A DNA stretch of 36,287 nucleotides from DATJYV01 sp035499415 (GTDB lineage Bacteria > Bacteroidota > Ignavibacteria > UBA10030), in assembly GCA_035499415.1 (NCBI GenBank), contig DATJYV010000089.1:1-36287 (forward strand), given 5' to 3'. Numbering within the stretch: the first letter of the stretch is position 1; every line of letters starts with the position of its first letter. The translations under genes and the position numbers were made by a program. Positions 30,868-36,287 of this stretch are shown one piece after another. The notes under the pieces were generated by a model. It did not search any database. It saw only the letters and a list, made by a program, of their open reading frames with translations, and had not been told where the DNA came from.

Positions 30868-32046
30868 ATGTCTCATCTTCCTTCCCTCCTCCGAAAAAGA
30901 TCTCTTACTGTCATCGGATTAATGTCCGGGACATCGGTTGACGGAATCGATGCCGTCGTGGTACGGATAAAGGGGGATGATGATAAGAGGATACTCCGCC
31001 AGCTTGGTTCGGCGCGCGTGAAATACCCCGCCGGATTCAGGCAGCTCGTGCTGAAAAACTCCGTTCCCGGCTCGGGCTCGGTCGACGACATTTGCCGGAT
31101 CAACGTTCTCCTGAGCCATTTCTTTTCGACGGCCGCCCGACGCGCCGCGCGGAATTCAGGCATTCCGATGTCGAAGATCGACCTGATCGGTTGTCACGGC
31201 CAAACCATCCACCATCTCCCCCGTGAAGGGCCGATATTCGGTGTTTCGGCCCGGTCAACCTTCCAAGCCGGAGACATTCCGACCATTGCAACTCTCACCG
31301 GCGTTCCGACCGCCGGAAACTTCCGCACCGCCGACATGGCGGTCGGAGGCGAAGGAGCTCCTCTGGTTCCCTGTCTCGACTTCGTCCTCTTTCGGTCCCG
31401 CTCCCGGAACCGCCTCGTCCTCAATCTCGGCGGAATCGCAAATATCACCGCGCTGCGGGCTGGCTGCAGTCGTGACGAAATTGTCGCATTCGACACGGGA
31501 CCGGGTAACATGGTCGTCGACGGATTGATGTCGCTGTACCTGGGAATGGAGTACGACAAGAACGGCGCCGTCGCGTCCATAGGAAACGTGGACGTGGAAC
31601 TCCTGCGATGGCTGATGTCGAACGATTATTTTCAAGTGCCCCCGCCCAAATCGACCGGACGGGAGCTGTTCTGCAAGGCGTTCATGAAGAAGATCGTCCG
31701 TCGCGCACGGCGACTCCCGATCGCTGACGTCATCGCCACCGCGACAGAGTTTACAGCCCTGTCTGTCTACGAGCAATATGCGCGATTCATTCGCCGGACC
31801 ATGAAGGCGGATGAGCTCATCGTTTCAGGCGGAGGAGTGAGGAATCGGTCGTTGATGATTCGATTGAAGGAAAAATTCTCGCGCATGCGGGTGCGCACGC
31901 TCGAGGAGTTCGGATGGAGCTCCACTTCGAAGGAAGCCCTCTTGTGTGCCCTCCTTGCGTACGAATTGGTTCACGAACGTCCCGCCAACATTCCCGCCGC
32001 GACCGGAGCGAAACGCAGCGTCGTCCTCGGCTCGCTCTCCTTGTAG
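30868..32046 (+). CDS. anmK: Anhydro-N-acetylmuramic acid kinase (AnmK)
   Basis: A 392-aa ASKHA-fold sugar kinase that converts 1,6-anhydro-MurNAc to MurNAc-6-phosphate in cell-wall recycling. Motifs: VIGLMSGTSVDGID at the phosphate-1 loop, LIGCHGQTIHH, LVLNLGGIANIT, FDTGPGNMVVDGLM, KSTGRELF, and ELIVSGGGVRNRSL. These match AnmK throughout. Start ATG 30868 has no clear Shine-Dalgarno site, and MSG at about 19 could follow a shorter start, but the upstream residues are plausible. An MFS transporter follows after 29 bases on the same strand. Confidence 0.95.
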   Translation: MSHLPSLLRKRSLTVIGLMSGTSVDGIDAVVVRIKGDDDKRILRQLGSARVKYPAGFRQLVLKNSVPGSGSVDDICRINVLLSHFFSTAARRAARNSGIPMSKIDLIGCHGQTIHHLPREGPIFGVSARSTFQAGDIPTIATLTGVPTAGNFRTADMAVGGEGAPLVPCLDFVLFRSRSRNRLVLNLGGIANITALRAGCSRDEIVAFDTGPGNMVVDGLMSLYLGMEYDKNGAVASIGNVDVELLRWLMSNDYFQVPPPKSTGRELFCKAFMKKIVRRARRLPIADVIATATEFTALSVYEQYARFIRRTMKADELIVSGGGVRNRSLMIRLKEKFSRMRVRTLEEFGWSSTSKEALLCALLAYELVHERPANIPAATGAKRSVVLGSLSL

Positions 32047-32075
32047 ACCATACAAACTCTTCTTACTTTTCCTTC

Positions 32076-33275
32076 ATGAAGAAGGAAAAGATCATCATCC
32101 TTTTCACGGTCCTCGTCGATGTCATCGGATTCGGCATCGTCATCCCCATCCTCCCGTTTTACGTCCAGGAATTCGGCGCGAGTCCAAGCACGATCACCCT
32201 CATGTTCGCTTCGTTCTCATTCTGTTCGTTCATCAGCGCCCCCTTCATCGGCGCACTGTCGGATCGCGTGGGACGCAGGCCGATGCTCATTGCGAGCATC
32301 GCGAGCACGGCGTTGGGATGGTTTGTGTTTGCCGGAGCTCCGTCCATCCCCTTTCTCTTTTTAGGCCGTGTCATTGACGGATGCGCTGCGGGAAATTTTT
32401 CGATCGCACAGAACTACCTTGTGGACATTTCCAGGGACGACAAGGAACGGACGACGAACCTCGGTTTAATCGGCGCGATATTCGGTATCGGGTTCATGCT
32501 CGGACCGTTGCTCGGCGGCATCCTGAGCAAGGTTTCCCATGCTTTTCCCTTCTGGTTCGCCGGGGGTCTCGCGACCGTGAACACGGTGATGGCGTTGTTC
32601 TTCCTGCCCGAAACCCATAAACACCGCAGTTCTGCCCCGGCTCCGGTATTTAATCCTTTGCGCCCGCTCATCCGCGCAGCGCAGGACGACCTTCTCCGGC
32701 CGTTGTTTACTTCGTGGACGATGTTTGCCCTCGCGTTCACTACATCGAACGCTGTTTTTGCGCTGTATGTCAGCAAGAACTTCGGGTTTGACGCCTTCAC
32801 GACCGGGCTCACTTTCACCGCGATGGGAATTGTCGTCGCGGTCAATCAGGTTGTCTTGCTGAAAAAATTCTGGCTCAAACGATTTTCCGAACCGCAGATC
32901 GAGCGGATCATGATCTGGATACTGATCGGGGGCCTTCTTTTTTTCATCTCCAAGCTCCTCTCCCTTCTTATCCTTTCGGTCTTCCTCATCGGAACGGGGC
33001 AATCGGTCCTGCGCGTTGTGTTGACAAGCCGGGTGGCGGGCCGTGCCGATGCCGCAGCGAAGGGAGAGAAAATGGGAATCCTCTCGGCCTTGATGTCGGC
33101 TTCGATGGTTATCGGTCCGGCAATTGCGGGGAAGCTTTACGAGTGGGATGACCGACTGCCGTACACGGCTTCGGGCGTCTATTTATTGATCGCTCTCGCG
33201 ATGGTCGTTCGGGAGAAGCAGGCGGGCTCAAACGCGGCTATACCCGAAGCCGAGAAGGTATCCACGCATGTCTGA
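32076..33275 (+). CDS. MFS transporter, TetA/AraJ-like
   Basis: A 399-aa twelve-helix major facilitator. The first helix and loop (LVDVIGFGIVIPILPFYVQE, FGASPSTI) and the loop-2 motif GALSDRVGRRPMLI are diagnostic of drug-proton antiporter-type MFS members. Later signatures: GAIFGIGFMLGPLLGGILSK (motif C-like) and ALMSASMVIGPAIAGKLYEW. It starts 29 bases after anmK; alternative starts upstream would overlap anmK. With a recycling kinase beside it, it may carry a cell-wall sugar or peptide, but the sequence is closer to drug exporters, so the substrate is open. A terminator of the opposite-strand gene lies just past its end. Confidence 0.9.
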   Translation: MKKEKIIILFTVLVDVIGFGIVIPILPFYVQEFGASPSTITLMFASFSFCSFISAPFIGALSDRVGRRPMLIASIASTALGWFVFAGAPSIPFLFLGRVIDGCAAGNFSIAQNYLVDISRDDKERTTNLGLIGAIFGIGFMLGPLLGGILSKVSHAFPFWFAGGLATVNTVMALFFLPETHKHRSSAPAPVFNPLRPLIRAAQDDLLRPLFTSWTMFALAFTTSNAVFALYVSKNFGFDAFTTGLTFTAMGIVVAVNQVVLLKKFWLKRFSEPQIERIMIWILIGGLLFFISKLLSLLILSVFLIGTGQSVLRVVLTSRVAGRADAAAKGEKMGILSALMSASMVIGPAIAGKLYEWDDRLPYTASGVYLLIALAMVVREKQAGSNAAIPEAEKVSTHV

Positions 33276-33301
33276 CGTGCCCTGCCCCTCCGGCCAATAA
33301 A

Positions 33302-33325
33302 AAAGCCCGGGTATGGGCCGGGCTC
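33302..33325 (-). terminator. Intrinsic terminator of the etf operon (minus strand)
   Basis: On the minus strand AGCCCGG pairs with CCGGGCT and is followed by TTTTTTATTGG. It lies 22 bases past the TPR gene's stop. On the plus strand the MFS gene ends 27 bases before it, but no T-run follows there. Confidence 0.85.
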
Positions 33326-33346
33326 GCGTCGTAGAAAACTATTCCG

Positions 33347-34153
33347 TTATTTGTCTTTAATGTCGTCCAGAAGCGCCCTCGCTTCTTTTCGGAACTGATC
33401 GTCATCTTCATCTTTCGTCGGGAGCGTTGCGATGATCGTCAGTTGGTCGCGCGCCTTTGCGTAGTCCTCAGTTTCCACGAGCGCCCGGGCATAGTCGAGC
33501 CGGTACATGATGAAATCCGGCCGTATCGCTATCGCCCGCTCGTAATTCCTGATCGCTTCCTCCATGTTGGCCCACCCAAGACCCAGCGGCCATCGGACGA
33601 TTCGCGGCTTTTCGACAAGTTTCGCGTGGGTGCGTCCCAGCACGTAGTATGCCCCGTTATTCATCGAGTCCAACTCAATCGCCTTCTCGCAATCGGCCCG
33701 GGTTTGCTTGACCAGGTCGATGGCTCCCCATACTCCCTTGAACAACGCGATCCGTCCCGTGGCAATGGCGCGCCGGGTATATCCCATGGCGCCATTCGGA
33801 TTTACGGAAATGGCTTTGTTCGCATAGTCAAACGCCTGCTGATAGACGGCAAGTTGCTTCTCCTTCTCTTCATCCGTTCTCGCAGGCAGGTGCTCCCCGA
33901 TATCGACATAGCTCCTGCTCATCCGCCAGAGTATGTCGTAGTCGTTGGAATCCTTGGCCTCCGCCGCCTGGAACTTCTCGAGCGCCTTCTGGTTGTCGAA
34001 TTGCTTTTCCGAGAAGTCGTTCCCTTCCTCGATCAGTCGATTGATTTCGATCCGACTGGAATCTGTTGACTGGGCGGAAGCGACGCCCCCCATGGGAAGG
34101 ATGAAAATGACGGCGGGAATAAAACCGTTGAACGGGAAGATCCTGCGAATCAC
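33347..34153 (-). CDS. Exported TPR protein, RMD1/FAM82-like
   Basis: A 268-aa protein with a hydrophobic N-terminal signal (FNGFIPAVIFILPMGGVASAQ) and about four tetratricopeptide repeats: KALEKFQAAEAKDSNDYDIL, YANKAISVNPNGAMGYTRRA, CEKAIELDSMNNGAYYVLGR, YERAIAIRPDFIMYRLDYAR. The spacing resembles the RMD1/FAM82-like TPR group. GTG 34153 has AAGGAGG seven bases upstream; the longer frame has no site and a poor N-terminus. It likely binds partner proteins in the periplasm; function unknown. It is the last gene of the etfB-etfA-bfn run, 58 bases after the nuclease gene, and is followed by a terminator. Confidence 0.82.
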   Translation of the reverse strand: MIRRIFPFNGFIPAVIFILPMGGVASAQSTDSSRIEINRLIEEGNDFSEKQFDNQKALEKFQAAEAKDSNDYDILWRMSRSYVDIGEHLPARTDEEKEKQLAVYQQAFDYANKAISVNPNGAMGYTRRAIATGRIALFKGVWGAIDLVKQTRADCEKAIELDSMNNGAYYVLGRTHAKLVEKPRIVRWPLGLGWANMEEAIRNYERAIAIRPDFIMYRLDYARALVETEDYAKARDQLTIIATLPTKDEDDDQFRKEARALLDDIKDK

Positions 34154-34211
34154 TGGGCGCCTCCTTCGAGGGTGAAAACGATTGCGGATCGGACGCAGAT
34201 CCGGAGTGCGG

Positions 34212-34796
34212 TCAGGAGTTGCGCGTCTGCTGTTTCTTGATCTCATCGCGAAGCTTCGCCGCTTTTTCGTAATCCTCCTTCGCGATGGCTTCCTTCAGCT
34301 GGTGTTCAAGCTGCTCGAGCTTGGAGAGTTTTGCCTTGGGCTTTTCAGCCGGCTCCGGTGCGGGATTGGGGGGTGTCGCGGTTTTTTCGGCCTCATCGGT
34401 ATCAGGTATGAATGCCGCTTCCTCCATCACTTTGTCCGACACGAAGATGGGGACGCCGTAACGGACCGCGAGGGCGATGGCGTCGCTCGGGCGTGAATCG
34501 ATTTCCTGCGTGTCCATGCCGAGCCGCGCGTAGAACGTCCCGTCCTTCAGCTCGTTGATCGTCACATCGTTCAACGCGCCGCCAAGCGTGTCAATGATGC
34601 TCTTCATCAGGTCGTGCGTGAGCGGCCGCGGTGGCTTGATACCTTCCATCTCCAATGCGATCGACTGCGCCTCGAATGCTCCGATGATGATCGGCAGCCG
34701 CCTCGGGCCGTTCAACTCCTTCAGAATAAGGGCGTACGCTCCGCCGCTCGACGGGCTTGTCGAAAGACCGAGAATATCGACCTGTATCTTGTCCAC
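34212..34796 (-). CDS. Bifunctional nuclease (BFN/DUF151) with C-terminal UVR motif
   Basis: A 194-aa two-part protein. Residues 1-125 are the BFN (DUF151) domain: VDILGLSTSPSSGGAYALIL, LPIIIGAFEAQSIALEMEGI, RPLTHDLMKSIIDTLGG, IDSRPSDAIALAVRYGVPIF. A Pro/Ala/Glu linker leads to a UvrB/UvrC-type UVR motif at about 158-190 (LEHQLKEAIAKEDYEKAAKL). The fusion is known from Bacteroidota relatives. The plant BFN1-type nuclease activity is disputed for bacterial members, so nucleic-acid binding or cleavage is a cautious call. GTG 34796 has AAGGAGG upstream. It starts 10 bases after etfA, so translation may be coupled. Confidence 0.92.
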   Translation of the reverse strand: MDKIQVDILGLSTSPSSGGAYALILKELNGPRRLPIIIGAFEAQSIALEMEGIKPPRPLTHDLMKSIIDTLGGALNDVTINELKDGTFYARLGMDTQEIDSRPSDAIALAVRYGVPIFVSDKVMEEAAFIPDTDEAEKTATPPNPAPEPAEKPKAKLSKLEQLEHQLKEAIAKEDYEKAAKLRDEIKKQQTRNS

Positions 34797-34806
34797 CCAA
34801 CCCTCC

Positions 34807-35781
34807 TTATTTGCCCTTCAGCCGGTTCACTTCTTTCGTGAGCGCCGGGACAACTTCGAACGCGTCCCCGACGATTCCGTAATCGGTCACCTGAAAAATC
34901 GGCGCGTCCTTGTCCTTGTTGATCGCAACAATATACTTCGAAGAAGACATTCCTGCAAGATGCTGAATGGCTCCGGACACCGCGACGGCGACATAAAGGG
35001 AGGGTGATACGGTTTTACCCGTCTGGCCCACCTGCTCATCGTGAGGCCTCCATCCGGCGTCGACGACCGCCCGTGACGCACCCACGGCACCGCCAAACGC
35101 CGCGGCGAGTTCTTCGATCATACCAAAATTTTCCGGCCCCTTCAATCCCCGGCCTCCCGTGACGATGATGTCCGCTTCCGCCACGTCGATCTTCCCTTTT
35201 GTATGCGTCGTCTCCTCCACAACGCTCGCAAAATCATTTTCGGCAAGCGGTGCGTCGACCTTTTGAACAGAAACGCCGTTACCATTCGATGCACCGGCGG
35301 GAAAAACGTTCGGACGGAGCGTGAACACCTTTCGCGCGGACGTTGCACGGACGTCTACGAGTGCTTTGCCGGCGTAGACGGGCCGTGTGGCAATGATGTC
35401 GTTCGATTCGATTCTGAGTGCGACGCAGTCGGACACCAACCCGGCTTCAAGCCGGACGGCAACGCGGGGCGCACAATCCTTACCCATCGAAGTCGCCGAA
35501 AGGAGAACCAACGATGCGTCTTCCTTTGCCGCGACATGAGCGATTATTTTTGAATAGGCGGTGGTGGAATAGTTTTTCAGACGCGAATCCTGGACAACCG
35601 CAATACGGTGCGCGCCGTAGCGGCCGAGCTCGCCGGCGGCATGTTCAACGCCGTCACCGACCACCAGGGCAACTACTTCGCCCGCAAGCTGGTCGGCAAG
35701 AACGCGCGCTGCGCGGACAGCTTCGAAAGCGGCTTTCTTGAGAACTCCGTCACGTTGTTCGGCAAAGGCCAGAATCTTCAT
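34807..35781 (-). CDS. etfA: Electron transfer flavoprotein, alpha subunit
   Basis: A 324-aa ETF alpha subunit, carrier of electrons from acyl-CoA and other dehydrogenases. Domain I is MKILAFAEQRDGVLKKAAFE onward; domain II, which holds FAD, has the signature ADIIVTGGRGLKGPENFGMI and GASRAVVDAGWRPHDEQVGQTGKTV..YVAVAVSGAIQH. The length is normal and no residue is missing. The site before ATG 35781 is weak (CCGAG). It lies downstream of etfB with a 187-base gap holding a repetitive stretch, then is followed by the BFN gene. Confidence 0.95.
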   Translation of the reverse strand: MKILAFAEQRDGVLKKAAFEAVRAARVLADQLAGEVVALVVGDGVEHAAGELGRYGAHRIAVVQDSRLKNYSTTAYSKIIAHVAAKEDASLVLLSATSMGKDCAPRVAVRLEAGLVSDCVALRIESNDIIATRPVYAGKALVDVRATSARKVFTLRPNVFPAGASNGNGVSVQKVDAPLAENDFASVVEETTHTKGKIDVAEADIIVTGGRGLKGPENFGMIEELAAAFGGAVGASRAVVDAGWRPHDEQVGQTGKTVSPSLYVAVAVSGAIQHLAGMSSSKYIVAINKDKDAPIFQVTDYGIVGDAFEVVPALTKEVNRLKGK

Positions 35782-35813
35782 CTCGGGATGTCGAAAGAGG
35801 AGGTCACGGAATA

Positions 35814-35880
35814 AGGGTCAAGGTTAAGGATTAAGGGTTAAGGATTGGGGGTCAAGGGTTGAGGGTTGAGTATCGAGAAT
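35814..35880 (-). repeat. Purine-rich degenerate repeat in the etfB-etfA gap
   Basis: On the plus strand it reads as irregular repeats of GGGTTAAGG/GGTCAAGG type (AAGGGTCAAGGTTAAGGATTA, then AAGGGTTAAGG, GGGTCAAGGGTTGAGGGTTG). On the coding minus strand it is CCTTAACCC-rich. Its position, between two cotranscribed subunits, is unusual. Confidence 0.7.
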
Positions 35881-35968
35881 TATTCATCGGTCAATTGGCA
35901 ATTTGAAATCGACCCTCCAGTCACCCAGTTGCCAAATCACTCAAATACCAAATTCCCCCAGCCTCCCG

Positions 35969-36287
35969 TCAGATCACCTTCGCCTCTTCACGAAGCAGTC
36001 GCACCAGCTCTGCCACCGCGGTTGCATCGGTTCCAACGATTTTACCAGCCCCCTTGGCGGCCGGCTTCCGCATCGCAAGGATTTCTGTTTTGTTCCGGGC
36101 GGGCGCCGGCGTTTTTTCCTCGACCGGCTTGCTTTTCGCCGCCATGATTCCCTTGAGCGAAGGATATCGCGGCTCGTTCAGCCCCTTTTGCGCCGTGAAT
36201 ACCGCGGGCAATTTCAAGGTAACCTTCTCGTGTCCCCCTTCAATCTCCCGTTCGACCACGGCGTTGTTGCCCGATATCCCGATTTTC
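35969..36287 (-). CDS. etfB: Electron transfer flavoprotein, beta subunit (partial, cut by window edge)
   Basis: The C-terminal ~105 residues of ETF beta. Signatures: KIGISGNNAVVEREIEGGHE, KLPAVFTAQKGLNEPRYPSL, KGIMAAKSKPVEEKTPAPAR, all typical of the EtfB end (AMP-binding and the docking region). The remainder lies beyond the right edge. The last ~40 residues (KTEILAMRKPAAKGAGKIVG, then VAELVRLLREEAKVI) match the usual C-terminal helix. It is the promoter-proximal gene of the etfB-etfA-bfn-TPR run. Confidence 0.94.
   Translation of the reverse strand, partial: KIGISGNNAVVEREIEGGHEKVTLKLPAVFTAQKGLNEPRYPSLKGIMAAKSKPVEEKTPAPARNKTEILAMRKPAAKGAGKIVGTDATAVAELVRLLREEAKVI

Noticed and set aside
35814..35880. 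CRISPR-like or telomere-like repeat between etfB and etfA
   Set aside because: The repeats are irregular and only about 10 bases, without unique spacers, so this is not a CRISPR array.

Overview
The window is a gene-dense stretch of bacterial chromosome, by eye a little under 60% G+C, with both ends cutting through genes. It looks like a member of the Bacteroidota/Ignavibacteriota (FCB) group. The evidence is two C-terminal type IX secretion (T9SS) sorting domains with the NPFNP signature, a DUF5686-type outer-membrane protein with a CarboxypepD_reg domain, an RND efflux operon with a TolC partner, and many secreted lipoproteins. The genus cannot be named from the sequence. The look is of an environmental (metagenome-type) Ignavibacteria-like genome.

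Layout. (1) 1-5000, all on the minus strand: the transmembrane half of an ABC exporter (cut by the window edge), a signal-less HtrA protease, a small membrane protein, an F420/NADP reductase-like protein, an ECF sigma factor with a small membrane protein, and an unknown 148-aa protein. A palindromic MITE-like repeat lies at 992-1111. (2) 5500-6260: a tRNA-Pro(GGG) locus. One intact tRNA is overlapped by a GIY-YIG nuclease ORF. Two degenerate tRNA-Pro copies flank it, each broken by hairpin-forming inserts at matching positions. This is the most unusual part of the window. (3) 6356-7489: a divergent GroES-like protein, an overlapping small ORF and a bacilliredoxin. (4) 7697-15627: secreted and envelope proteins: a four-CHRD protein with T9SS tag, a PQQ-type propeller lipoprotein, a frameshifted T9SS cargo, a CX4CH lipoprotein, an FnIII lipoprotein, an SH3-NlpC/P60 hydrolase and an HExxH protein. 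(5) 15715-23581: a TetR-RND efflux operon (regulator, TolC, adaptor, permease) with a promoter-palindrome-terminator leader, then an Omp85-type barrel protein. (6) 23615-30714, all minus strand: an EEP-fold lipoprotein that seems to lack catalytic residues, a 55-aa membrane protein with an AHSA1-type protein, the DUF5686 protein, a CADD-type (self-sacrificing pABA synthase family) protein, the AmrS radical SAM protein and endonuclease IV. (7) 30868-33275, plus strand: anhydro-MurNAc kinase and an MFS transporter. (8) 33347-36287, minus strand: etfB (cut) - etfA - bifunctional nuclease with UVR motif - TPR protein.

The strongest leads are the tRNA-Pro/GIY-YIG locus, the CADD homologue that keeps every residue known to matter in the chlamydial enzyme, and the efflux-operon leader, where an intrinsic terminator sits between promoter and regulator gene. 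No CRISPR array, rRNA, prophage or complete insertion sequence was seen.
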